Assembly: GCF_023100805.1 (NCBI RefSeq)
Contig: NZ_CP095855.1
Span: 2,025,001-2,089,000, forward strand
DNA from: Chitinophaga filiformis
Lineage (GTDB): Bacteria; Bacteroidota; Bacteroidia; Chitinophagales; Chitinophagaceae
Direction: 5' to 3'
DNA length: 64,000 nucleotides
The translations under genes and the position numbers were made by a program. Numbering within the stretch: position 1 is the stretch's first letter; every line of letters begins with the position of its first letter. A model generated the notes under the pieces. That model was not told where the DNA came from. It made no database searches and saw nothing but the letters and a program-made list of their open reading frames with translations. Positions 1 to 7,770 of this stretch are shown one piece after another.

Positions 1-1
1 C

Positions 2-1279
2 TTCTTCTGTATACCGGTAATATGTTTACTGGCGTACGTTCTGCCGGTAGCTGCGCAGGAGAATACCACTAGTCCTGACCACGTTTACTACAGTAATATC
101 CGGTCCGTAAAGCTGAACCAGGCAGGCGATCAGCTCAGCTATCCCATTATTACGCTCAATGGCGATGAAAAGTTGGAATTGAGCTTTGATGACCTGGACA
201 ATGACGTGAAGAACTACTTTTATACGTTCGTTTTGTGCAATGCAGACTGGACACGGGCTCAGATCAACCAGGTGGAATACCTGCGCGGTTTCTCCGAAAA
301 CAGGATACAGGATTACCGTTTTTCCAGTATTGCCCTGCAGAAATATACCCATTATTCAGTACAGCTGCCCAACCAGAACTGTTACCCTACCAGGTCGGGC
401 AATTACCTGTTGAAGGTGTACCTCGACAGCGATACCGACCAGCTGGTACTGACCCGCCGCATGCTGGTAATAGGCAATAAGGCCAGTGTGAGTGGCTTTA
501 TCCAGCAACCTGTTACACCTAAGATATTCCGGTCACACCAGAAGATCAACTTTTCTGTTAATACAGGCGGACTGAATGTTATAAATCCTTTTGACCAGAT
601 GAAAGTAGTGATCCTGCAAAACTATCGTTGGGATAATGCTATCAAATTCCCACGTCCTTTATTCATTAAAGGCAATGTGCTGGAATACAACTGGGAGGTG
701 GACTGTGTAATGCCGGCAGGTAAGGAATGGCGATGGATAGACCTCCGAAGTTTCCGGTTGCAGACGGAAAGAGTGAAAACAACGGAGTATGCAAAAGATC
801 ATACGGACGTCTATGCCCTTCCGGACTTTGAAAGAGGAGGGAAGATGTACCAGTACATCAAGGATATTAACGGATTGTACTATCTCGCCACGCTCGATGA
901 TTATGACCCTTTCTTTGAAGGGGATTATGCTACTGTACATTTCTCTTTCCCTGTACCTGAGCCCTATGCAGGCTATAACATGTATATTCTTGGGGAATTG
1001 ACGAACTATGAGTGTAATGAAAATAGCAGGATGGTGTTTAATCCGGCTACCAGAGCGTATGAAGGCACATTATTCCTGAAACAGGGTTTTTATAACTACG
1101 TGTATGCATTAGTGGATAATACCGTTGTGGACAGTAAGCCCAATACGGAGCTGACAGAAGGAAACTGGTGGGAAGCGGAGAATAACTACACGATATTGGT
1201 TTATTATCGCGCATTAGGTGGAAGAGCGGATGAACTGGTTACTACCACTACACTGAACTCCATGTTGAGCCGTAAATAG
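2..1279 (+). CDS. Type IX secretion system plug protein (DUF5103 family), 5' end outside window
   Basis: The reading frame is open from the first bases of the window, so the true start lies upstream. The visible N-terminus has a hydrophobic stretch ending in VAAQE, which looks like the end of a signal peptide with cleavage after Ala. The rest (about 400 residues) matches my recollection of the DUF5103 family, now described as the type IX secretion plug domain, a periplasmic/outer-membrane protein that seals the SprA translocon. It has an N-terminal beta-rich domain and a C-terminal region with sugar-binding-like beta strands rich in Tyr and Asn. A strong terminator follows at 1288-1337. Family assignment is by pattern recognition, not alignment. 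The frame stays intact to TAG at 1277-1279. Confidence 0.8.
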   Translation, partial: FFCIPVICLLAYVLPVAAQENTTSPDHVYYSNIRSVKLNQAGDQLSYPIITLNGDEKLELSFDDLDNDVKNYFYTFVLCNADWTRAQINQVEYLRGFSENRIQDYRFSSIALQKYTHYSVQLPNQNCYPTRSGNYLLKVYLDSDTDQLVLTRRMLVIGNKASVSGFIQQPVTPKIFRSHQKINFSVNTGGLNVINPFDQMKVVILQNYRWDNAIKFPRPLFIKGNVLEYNWEVDCVMPAGKEWRWIDLRSFRLQTERVKTTEYAKDHTDVYALPDFERGGKMYQYIKDINGLYYLATLDDYDPFFEGDYATVHFSFPVPEPYAGYNMYILGELTNYECNENSRMVFNPATRAYEGTLFLKQGFYNYVYALVDNTVVDSKPNTELTEGNWWEAENNYTILVYYRALGGRADELVTTTTLNSMLSRK

Positions 1280-1287
1280 CACGTAGT

Positions 1288-1337
1288 AAAAAAAGCAAGG
1301 CGTTCATAGCCGGAAACTATGAACGCCTTGCTTTTTT
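1288..1337 (+). terminator. Intrinsic terminator after the T9SS plug gene
   Basis: A 15-bp perfect inverted repeat (1295-1309 pairing with 1317-1331, loop of 7) is preceded by an A-run and followed by a T-run, so it can act in both directions. It directly follows the plug gene stop. Confidence 0.9.
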
Positions 1338-1340
1338 ATT

Positions 1341-1610
1341 ACTGCAGATGATATGTTGTGTTAGCAATCCCTACACAAAATATCAGCGAGTCATTATACT
1401 GCGGATGATATGTTTTGTTACCAGGCTCCCACAGCATATCAGCTGGTCATTATACTGCGAATGATATGTTGCCTTACTAACCTCTCAGAAGATCGGCTGA
1501 TAATTCTACTATTGCGGATGATATACCGCGTTGCCAATCGTCCACTGAAGGGCTGCCGGCATTGATGTAGCCACGGATAACGTATTATATTCGCAATCTC
1601 CTGCAGAAGA
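1341..1610. repeat. Decayed tandem repeat, unit about 57 bp, four to five copies
   Basis: The element GCRRATGATAT recurs at 1344, 1401, 1457 and 1514, giving periods of 57, 56 and 57 bp. The second half of each unit also recurs in diverged form (CAnnATATCAGC, then CAGAAGATCGGCTG), and a last copy of that half abuts the stop codon of ndh at 1600-1615. Each unit carries a short internal inverted pair (GATATG with CATATC). The array fills the space between the plug-gene terminator and the convergent ndh gene. No convincing ORF runs through it. Function unknown. Confidence 0.7.
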
Positions 1611-2930
1611 TCAGCTGACAACGGTCTGGCGGAGTTTCACAATATTTGCAGCGCCACGTTTAATAATAATACGCGTACCACGGTCAAAAGTGAAGTAACG
1701 ATAGAACCAGTTACTGAACACCACCAGTTTATTCCTGAATCCGAGAAGGCTCATAAGATGCACCGCCATCCACACCATCCAGGCCATAAATCCGCTCAGT
1801 TTCATTCCTGCAAATTCAGCCACGGCATGATTACGGCCTATAGTAGCCATGCTGCCAAGATCCTTGTACTTAAATGCTTTCAGGCCACGGCCGGCAGATT
1901 TGATCATCTTTACGATATTCTCTGCCAGGTTTGCGCCCTGTTGAATGGCCACCTGTGCCACCATGGGATAGCCTCTGGGAAACTTAGGATCATTCACCAT
2001 CTGGGCAATATCGCCGATGGCATAAATATTCAGCGTGCCGCTCACCAGGTTGAATTCATTCACTTGTATACGGCCGTTGGGTAATATTGATTCCTGCGGA
2101 ATACCTGTTACCGGTACACCTTTTACGCCCGCGGCCCACAATAATGACTGGGTCTTCAGGGTTTCGCCATTGCTGAGCAAAAGTGTTTTACCATCGTACT
2201 CTTTCACAACGGCATTGCACAATACCTTCACACCGAGTTTCTCCAGGCTTTCCAGCGATTTGCGGGAAGAGTGTTCACTCATACCGTTCAGGATACGTCC
2301 GCTACCTTCAATGAGATAGATGTTCATCAATGATACCGGCAGTTCAGGATAATCTTTCGGCATAATATACTTACGCAGTTCTGCGAAAGCACCTGCCAGC
2401 TCTACACCTGTAGGACCTCCACCTACCATCACGAAGTTCAGTTTTGACCTGATCTGTTCTTCATCTTCCAGTAGCAGGCTTTCCTCAAACTGTTTGATCA
2501 CATAATTACGGATCTGTACTGCTTCAATGAGCGACTTCATACCAATGGCATGTTCCTCAATCACCTTGTTGCCAAAGAAATTGGTGGTGCTGCCGGTAGC
2601 GAGTACCAGGTAATCGTAACGCAGCTCTCCGATGCCTGTTTCGAGTATATTTTCTGCAGGCCGTACACCGGTTACCTCGGCCATACGGAAGAAGAAGTTG
2701 GATTGGTGTTTAAAGATCCCGCGAAGCGGAAAAGCGATACTATCTGTTTCAAGACCAGCAGTAGATACCTGGTAAAGAAGGGGTTGGAAGAGATGATAAT
2801 TGTTCCTGTCAAGCATCACAACCTGTACGGGGGCATTTTTGAGTTTTTTGGCCAGGTTGATACCGCCAAAACCGCCACCTACAATTACTACACGGGGCAT
2901 TCCTGTTTCCGGAATATTCGGTTGAATCAT
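1611..2930 (-). CDS. ndh: Type II NADH:quinone oxidoreductase (NDH-2)
   Basis: Single-subunit membrane-peripheral flavoprotein that oxidises NADH and reduces menaquinone without pumping protons. The protein (439 aa from the ATG at 2930) begins with an FAD-binding Rossmann motif VIVGGGFGG near residue 16 and has the NADH-binding motif VMVGGGPTGVE near residue 167, followed by a YAIGDIA segment that contacts FAD. The C-terminal 70 residues are rich in Trp, Phe and Met and form the amphipathic membrane anchor (GFMAWMVWMAVHLMSLLGF). A TTG codon 18 bases upstream at 2948 is in frame, but the ATG at 2930 gives the usual N-terminus for this family. It is transcribed alone, convergent with the plug gene. 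Confidence 0.9.
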   Translation of the reverse strand: MIQPNIPETGMPRVVIVGGGFGGINLAKKLKNAPVQVVMLDRNNYHLFQPLLYQVSTAGLETDSIAFPLRGIFKHQSNFFFRMAEVTGVRPAENILETGIGELRYDYLVLATGSTTNFFGNKVIEEHAIGMKSLIEAVQIRNYVIKQFEESLLLEDEEQIRSKLNFVMVGGGPTGVELAGAFAELRKYIMPKDYPELPVSLMNIYLIEGSGRILNGMSEHSSRKSLESLEKLGVKVLCNAVVKEYDGKTLLLSNGETLKTQSLLWAAGVKGVPVTGIPQESILPNGRIQVNEFNLVSGTLNIYAIGDIAQMVNDPKFPRGYPMVAQVAIQQGANLAENIVKMIKSAGRGLKAFKYKDLGSMATIGRNHAVAEFAGMKLSGFMAWMVWMAVHLMSLLGFRNKLVVFSNWFYRYFTFDRGTRIIIKRGAANIVKLRQTVVS

Positions 2931-3157
2931 AATACAATCATTTAGCAATCAATGAAATAAATTCGAAATGAACGTGCTTATGTCTTGCGACACTATGTAT
3001 TCAAACGCCGGAAATTATAAATGCTACTCAAAGTTACAATACTTTCAGAAAAAAATGAAAGTTATATTGAGAAAGTGAGGAAATATTCGTGTCAATCGGT
3101 TGGGATATTACTGGAGGCCGTATAAAATACTGTATTGGCATCGCATCTGCCAGGGGC

Positions 3158-3191
3158 AAAAAAAATCCCCGATGCATGGCGTGCACCGGGG
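3158..3191 (-). terminator. Terminator of the transaldolase gene
   Basis: On the minus strand, a 10-bp stem (3182-3191 with 3167-3176, one G-T pair) with a 5-nt loop is followed by a run of T (complement of the A-run 3158-3165). It lies 22 nt beyond the transaldolase stop. Confidence 0.85.
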
Positions 3192-3213
3192 AGTATACCA
3201 TCTAAAAGCAAGA

Positions 3214-3864
3214 TTACATTTTCTTAGCGTCTTCCAGGAACTTAGCCAGACCGATGTCAGTCAGCGGGTGTTTCAGGAGACCGAGGATTGAATCCAGCGG
3301 ACATGTGCAAATGTCTGCACCGGCTTCAGCACATTTGATGATGTGTAAAGGAGAGCGGATAGAAGCCGCCAGGATCTCGGTTTTGAAGCCCTGGATGCTG
3401 TAGATCTGTGCTATCTGGGCAATCAGCTCAACGCCATCCCAGTTACTGTCATCAATACGGCCAATGAAAGGAGATACAAAAGTAGCACCTGCTTTAGCAG
3501 CCAGGATAGCCTGACCTGCAGAGAATACCAGTGTACAGTTGGTTTTGATACCGTTGTCAGTGAACCATTTCAGCGCTTTGATACCGTCTTTGATCATAGG
3601 CACTTTCACCACGATGTTTGGGTGAATAGCAGCCAGTTTCTTACCTTCTTCAACAATGGCGTTGAACTCGGTAGACAATACTTCTGCACTGATAGGACCA
3701 TCTACCAGCTCGCAAATTGTTTCATAATGTTTGAGGATGTTAGCTTCGCCTTTGATGCCTTCTTTAGCCATCAGGGAAGGGTTGGTGGTAACACCGTCAA
3801 GAACGCCCAGGTCGTTTGCTTCTTTAATCTGTGCCAGATTTGCAGTATCTATGAAGAATTTCAT
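3214..3864 (-). CDS. tal: Transaldolase, FSA/TalC-like subfamily
   Basis: Short (216 aa) TIM-barrel class I aldolase of the fructose-6-phosphate aldolase / MipB-TalC group, acting in the non-oxidative pentose phosphate pathway. It carries the N-terminal FIDTAN segment with Asp6, the GVTTNPS motif with Asn28 and the Schiff-base lysine in VVKVP at Lys87. The position that separates true FSA (Gln) from transaldolase (Glu) lies in ISAEV; Glu61 is present, so transaldolase activity is more likely than fructose-6-phosphate aldolase activity. That reading uses established knowledge of the FSA/TalB active site. Length is normal. ATG at 3864; no Shine-Dalgarno site, as usual in this phylum. Confidence 0.88.
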   Translation of the reverse strand: MKFFIDTANLAQIKEANDLGVLDGVTTNPSLMAKEGIKGEANILKHYETICELVDGPISAEVLSTEFNAIVEEGKKLAAIHPNIVVKVPMIKDGIKALKWFTDNGIKTNCTLVFSAGQAILAAKAGATFVSPFIGRIDDSNWDGVELIAQIAQIYSIQGFKTEILAASIRSPLHIIKCAEAGADICTCPLDSILGLLKHPLTDIGLAKFLEDAKKM

Positions 3865-4091
3865 TGTGAAATGATTTAGTCCTTTTTTAATAATTTATTG
3901 CCGTCACAATAGTACGGAACAAATGATATATAATCAACAGTACTCACTGATTCATTTAGAATCAATATAGAAACCGGATAATCGCGAAATAAACAGTTGA
4001 AACGCATTGGGTAGAAATCACAGGCCATCCTTATGGAAGGAGGAGAGTTAATAGCATTACAACTGAATCTATCGACTGATGACCTGGAATA

Positions 4092-4204
4092 CAAAAGAAA
4101 AAAAAACGGCAAGTTACTTACATCGCACCGCTACAACCGCCTACCCTTGCTACATTCCTGTCCTGGGGGAGTTCAGCAGGAGCTGGTCGTATAAGACTTG
4201 CCGG
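4092..4204 (-). ncRNA. ffs: Small SRP RNA (4.5S-type, ffs)
   Basis: Read on the minus strand, positions 4174-4137 contain the SRP RNA core: CCCCCAGGACAGGAA followed by TGTAGCAAGGGTAGG, corresponding to the bacterial consensus CCAGGnCnGGAAnGnAGCAAGGGTA that forms the helix 8 apical loop bound by Ffh. The RNA closes on itself: CGGCAAGT (complement of 4196-4203) pairs with ACTTGCCG (complement of 4107-4114). A run of T (complement of the A-rich 4092-4106) follows immediately as terminator. A textbook Bacteroidota promoter sits just upstream. Predicted length is about 96 nt plus U tail. It is the RNA scaffold of the signal recognition particle. This also explains why the stretch 3865-4462 has no protein gene. 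Confidence 0.88.
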
Positions 4205-4207
4205 CTG

Positions 4208-4238
4208 CAAATGTACACTAATTGAAATAAATAACAAA
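4208..4238 (-). promoter_or_regulatory. Promoter of the SRP RNA gene
   Basis: Minus-strand TTTG (4238-4235), exactly 19 nt, then TACATTTG (4215-4208), matching the Bacteroidota sigma-ABfr consensus TTTG-N19/20-TAnnTTTG. The predicted start is near 4202, coinciding with the base of the SRP RNA closing helix. Confidence 0.85.
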
Positions 4239-4462
4239 TCTTAAAAGAAAAATTATTTGAATTATTTTAAAAAGTAAACAAAAAAAAGTGTTGCTTAGTG
4301 ATCAATTTCATTCTGTCTGCTGTTATATGTCTTGTATCAGTGACCGGTTGAAACACAGCAGAGGCTCCTTATTCTATGAAATAAATATGTTTTTGACATC
4401 ACGATCCGACTGTCATTATGCTCATTTTCTGTACATATATCCTTTCACCTAAACATTTAATT

Positions 4463-4909
4463 ATGCAAGACGTATCCTACGAATCTTCAGGCGCTGCTAT
4501 GACTGGCGCATTCCTTGTTCTTATGGTGTTCTACCTGGCCATTGTCGTGCTGCTCATCGTTAGCGGCTGGAAAGTATTCGAAAAGGCCGGTAAGCCAGGT
4601 TGGGCAAGTATTATCCCTATCTACAGTTTAATTGTGATGCTGGAAATTGTAGGGAAACCCTGGTGGTACATTTTCATGTTCCTGATCCCTATCTACGGGT
4701 GGTTCATCCTGCCTATCATGTTGACCCACGATCTCAGCAAGAGCTTCGGGAAGGATGTCGGGTTCACGATAGGGCTGCTGTTCTTAGGGATCATTTTTTA
4801 TCCGATCCTGGCATTCAGCAAAGACATCCAATATATCGGTCCCGCTGGTCGTCCCGCCGGGCCTGCATTGGATAGCCAGATAGGTAGTATCGGAAATCCG
4901 GCAGTATAA
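4463..4909 (+). CDS. DUF5684 small membrane protein
   Basis: A 148-aa protein with four predicted hydrophobic segments. The region from FLVLMVFYLAIVVLL through GWKVFEKAGKPGWASIIPIY and the following TMs is characteristic of DUF5684, a family of small inner-membrane proteins of unknown function often annotated next to signal peptidase or RDD genes. I chose the ATG at 4463 (MQDVSYESSG); the frame extends to 4418 but the extra 15 residues are not typical. It is convergent with an RDD protein, another small membrane protein. The C-terminal tail is Gly/Pro-rich and probably flexible. Function unknown. Confidence 0.8.
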   Translation: MQDVSYESSGAAMTGAFLVLMVFYLAIVVLLIVSGWKVFEKAGKPGWASIIPIYSLIVMLEIVGKPWWYIFMFLIPIYGWFILPIMLTHDLSKSFGKDVGFTIGLLFLGIIFYPILAFSKDIQYIGPAGRPAGPALDSQIGSIGNPAV

Positions 4910-4935
4910 AACACTTTTGCCATAATTAGTTCTCC

Positions 4936-4966
4936 CTGCCGGTTGTCATTTATTGGCGACCGGCAG
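4936..4966. terminator. Hairpin between convergent DUF5684 and RDD genes
   Basis: CTGCCGGT (4936-4943) pairs with ACCGGCAG (4959-4966), loop 15 nt. It sits in the 57-bp gap between the two stops and abuts the RDD stop. There is no clear T-run, so terminator function is inferred from position. Confidence 0.45.
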
Positions 4967-5692
4967 CTATCGAGTCGTATAGTAGTTATAATCGTTCAGG
5001 ACCGTTTCCAGGAATTCTTCAGGCAGCATATCCGTCTTGATCTCAAGCACATCTTTTACACGATAGGCAACACGCGCTGCCAATTCGGGGTTCTTTGACT
5101 TGATAGCCTGATCCATCAGCGACTTGATCTTATTCATATCCCTGTCAGACAATTTCAGGATCTGGGGGAAACGCGGCTGATAATCCACCGCCGACATATC
5201 CCTGAATATCGTGTCGTTGAGGCTCGCCTTGGTTTTTGTACTCACTACGATCGTTCCTGCCACAATATCTCCCAGCCGCTGATCATAAGGCGACCTTAAT
5301 ATCGCAATGATGGGGATAATACCGTTCCAGAAGAAATAGGGGGCTTCCAGCAGGCGAAACAGCCACCTGATCAGGTGTTGGCTGATACTGGGCTTCCCGC
5401 CCTGCATATTCCGTACTTTGATGTTCAGCATCAGCTTACCCGGCGTCTGTCCGTTCATAACGATCTCAAGTACAAGGAAATAGAATAAGATCGGTAATAC
5501 ACCCAGGAAGAAGTACACCACATAACTCGTTACCTCGCCCAACTGCATATTGTACACCGTATATCCCAATGCTATACAATATACCGCCCTGATGAGCGTA
5601 TCCAGCAACCAGCCCATAAATCGCTGGAAAAGGTTCGCTGTCTCAAATTCAAGGTCTATATTGAAAGAAGTGGGTATTTTTATTGAAGCCAT
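4967..5692 (-). CDS. RDD family membrane protein
   Basis: A 241-aa inner-membrane protein. The N-terminal 130 residues hold the RDD domain: Arg and the two Asp residues in RFMGWLLDTLIR and its surroundings, then hydrophobic segments (YVVYFFLGVLPILFYFLVLEIV) and the typical NGQTPGKLMLNIKV turn. The C-terminal 90 residues are soluble and helical. RDD proteins are small transport-like or membrane-anchoring proteins; a few are reported Na+/H+ antiporters. Here it is divergent from the SpoIIM-like gene at 5930, and RDD genes commonly accompany the SpoIIM/DUF4129/MoxR/DUF58 cluster in Bacteroidota, so it probably works with that system. Confidence 0.85.
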   Translation of the reverse strand: MASIKIPTSFNIDLEFETANLFQRFMGWLLDTLIRAVYCIALGYTVYNMQLGEVTSYVVYFFLGVLPILFYFLVLEIVMNGQTPGKLMLNIKVRNMQGGKPSISQHLIRWLFRLLEAPYFFWNGIIPIIAILRSPYDQRLGDIVAGTIVVSTKTKASLNDTIFRDMSAVDYQPRFPQILKLSDRDMNKIKSLMDQAIKSKNPELAARVAYRVKDVLEIKTDMLPEEFLETVLNDYNYYTTR

Positions 5693-5929
5693 GTATAAAT
5701 TTACTAATTAATCTATATGTTTGTGAGTAGTCCACAGATCGTAGATCATAAGCGGTAGATCTTCGTTCTGAACAACTCCGCTGCTGGCTAATCTAGCTAC
5801 ATTTATTTAATTAATATTAGCTGCCGGGGGCTTTTTTTTGTATATTCTGAACAAAATCCTTTCATTGAACAGTTGATGGCTTATTCTTTATAGCCTATCA
5901 GTTATGGATGACGGACTAACAGACAGCCC

Positions 5930-6913
5930 ATGCGTGAATCAACCTTCATAAAAAAGAATCTCCAGCGCTGGAAAAGATACCAGGAGCAACCTGCCGAAGA
6001 TCCGGACGAGATGGCGGAACGTTTTACCAGCCTGCTGGACGATCTGGCTTATGCCAAAACCTTCTACAGCTTCAGCAAGGTGACCGGTTATATCAACAGC
6101 CTGGCTGCCGGTATCTATCATAGTATCTATGGCAACCGGAAAGGGCAGGATGGCCGGGTACGCAACTTCTTCATCTATGAGCTGCCACTATTGTTCCGCA
6201 AATACCACCGTTTGTTCCTTTTCACTTTTTTGTTCTTTCTCCTGTTCTGCGTCATTAGTGCTTTTTCTGCTGCCCATGATGAGACTTTCGTACGTGGTGT
6301 GCTGGGAGACGAATATGTGAGTATGACAGAACAGAATATTAATAACGGCGATCCTTTTGGCGTTTATAAACAAGACAACGAGCTGGTAATGTTCCTGCAA
6401 ATAGCAAAGAACAACATTACCGTGGCAATGTGGACCTTTGTCGGAGGTGTGACCCTGGGAGTAGGTACCCTGTGGCTGATGATGAAGAATGCCGTTATGC
6501 TCGGCGCTTTCCAGTATTATTTCTTCTCCAAAGGACTAGGCATAAAATCGGTCCTTGTGATCTGGATACATGGCACCCTGGAGATCTCAGCTATCGTAAT
6601 AGCCGGTTGCGCAGGACTGGTAATGATCAGCGGACTGATATTCCCGGGTACCCGTAAAAGACTGGATGCTTTGAAAAATACGGCCCGCGATGGTGTAAAG
6701 ATAGTAGTGACGCTGATACCGGTATTTATAGTGGCTGCCTTCCTGGAAGGTTTTGTAACCCGGCATACCGCTATGCCGCTATGGGTCAGCATCAGCATAT
6801 TGTCGCTATCACTGCTATTTATCATTGGTTACTTTATTGTTTACCCGATCTATCTGCATCGTAAAGGATATAAGCTCGGACTGAAAGCAACTATTATAAA
6901 GCCTGTGAAATGA
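5930..6913 (+). CDS. SpoIIM-like (stage II sporulation protein M, DUF95) integral membrane protein
   Basis: A 327-aa protein with a soluble N-terminal 95 residues and then about five hydrophobic segments. The segment TFVGGVTLGVGTLWLMMKNAVMLGAFQYYF followed by WIHGTLEISAIVIAG is the SpoIIM/DUF95 hallmark. The host does not sporulate as far as the window shows; the name is historical. It is the first gene of a five-gene operon: its stop overlaps the start of the DUF4129 gene (ATGA at 6910). The protein is probably the membrane core of the MoxR-associated complex. Start ATG at 5930; no in-frame ATG nearby upstream. Confidence 0.85.
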   Translation: MRESTFIKKNLQRWKRYQEQPAEDPDEMAERFTSLLDDLAYAKTFYSFSKVTGYINSLAAGIYHSIYGNRKGQDGRVRNFFIYELPLLFRKYHRLFLFTFLFFLLFCVISAFSAAHDETFVRGVLGDEYVSMTEQNINNGDPFGVYKQDNELVMFLQIAKNNITVAMWTFVGGVTLGVGTLWLMMKNAVMLGAFQYYFFSKGLGIKSVLVIWIHGTLEISAIVIAGCAGLVMISGLIFPGTRKRLDALKNTARDGVKIVVTLIPVFIVAAFLEGFVTRHTAMPLWVSISILSLSLLFIIGYFIVYPIYLHRKGYKLGLKATIIKPVK

Positions 6914-7770
6914 AGAAAACGCGCGTTCATTATATCCTGTTATTATTGTGTCTGCCTTTGTTGGTCAGCGCGCAGCAATCTGTACCCACGGAACAATGGG
7001 ATTCCATGGTTGCTGAAGATATGATCAACACTGCCACAAAAAGAGAGGCTGCAGAAGAAGCGGCAGATACCAGCACGAGGGAAGATATTATCCGGCATGA
7101 AGAAGAACATCACCTCTGGGACCAGGCAGCGCCGGCAATGGCTGATACGATGTCCTCTTATGCGGATTATCCGTTGGTGCTACGAGCAGTGCCTGACAGC
7201 GTCATGAAGGTACTGCAGGCCGATCGGGAATTGCAATACCGGAAAAAGAAACCGGAGCAGCGCAAAAATATACCCTGGCTCAACAATCTCTTTGCAGGCA
7301 TCTTAAAGCTGGTAGGGCTTTTTAAGTTTGTGATCGTGGGTATTATTTTAAGTTGTGTTGGCTTTCTGTTGTATCTCTACCTGAAACAGAACGGCTACCT
7401 GTTTAAGAAAACAAAGCCGGATGCTGACAAGACCGTAAGACTGACAGAAGAAGAGCTGGATACGGAAACATATCATCAGCAGATAGAACAGGCCATTGCT
7501 TCCGGAAAGCTCAGAGTGGCGGTAAGGTTGTTGTATCTGCAAACACTGCGGGTACTTGTAGATAAAGGGATTCTTACCTACAGCAGGGAAAAAACCAATG
7601 CAGCTTATCTGCGCAGCCTGGTATCTACACCATGGTATAAAACATTTGCAACGCTGACACTGGATTATGAATACATCTGGTACGGAGAGATGCCTGTGAA
7701 CAACGAACAGTTCAACGTTATACACAAGCAGTTCCGTCAATTTATGAACGAATTAGGCTATACCCGGTGA
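6910..7770 (+). CDS. DUF4129 domain membrane protein
   Basis: 286 aa. A signal peptide covers residues 1-21 (ending LLVSAQ), then an acidic, Glu-rich periplasmic region, one transmembrane helix at about 138-158 and a cytoplasmic C-terminal domain of about 110 residues. The C-terminal part (EQAIASGKLRVAVRLLYLQ ... LVDKGILTYSREKTNAAYL) is DUF4129. In other genomes this domain is often fused to a transglutaminase-like membrane protein and lies beside MoxR and DUF58. It overlaps its upstream neighbour by 4 nt and its downstream neighbour by 4 nt, which suggests translational coupling. Precise role unknown. Confidence 0.85.
   Translation: MKKTRVHYILLLLCLPLLVSAQQSVPTEQWDSMVAEDMINTATKREAAEEAADTSTREDIIRHEEEHHLWDQAAPAMADTMSSYADYPLVLRAVPDSVMKVLQADRELQYRKKKPEQRKNIPWLNNLFAGILKLVGLFKFVIVGIILSCVGFLLYLYLKQNGYLFKKTKPDADKTVRLTEEELDTETYHQQIEQAIASGKLRVAVRLLYLQTLRVLVDKGILTYSREKTNAAYLRSLVSTPWYKTFATLTLDYEYIWYGEMPVNNEQFNVIHKQFRQFMNELGYTR

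Noticed and set aside
1341..1610. CRISPR array
   Set aside because: Units are diverged across their whole length with no conserved repeat plus variable spacer pattern, and no cas genes are present.
1439..1621. 60-codon minus-strand ORF over the 57-bp repeats
   Set aside because: Follows from repeat sequence; overlaps the ndh end and repeats do not keep a common frame.
3876..4112. 78-codon minus-strand ORF after the SRP RNA
   Set aside because: Starts within the SRP RNA closing helix and terminator and has no protein-like features.
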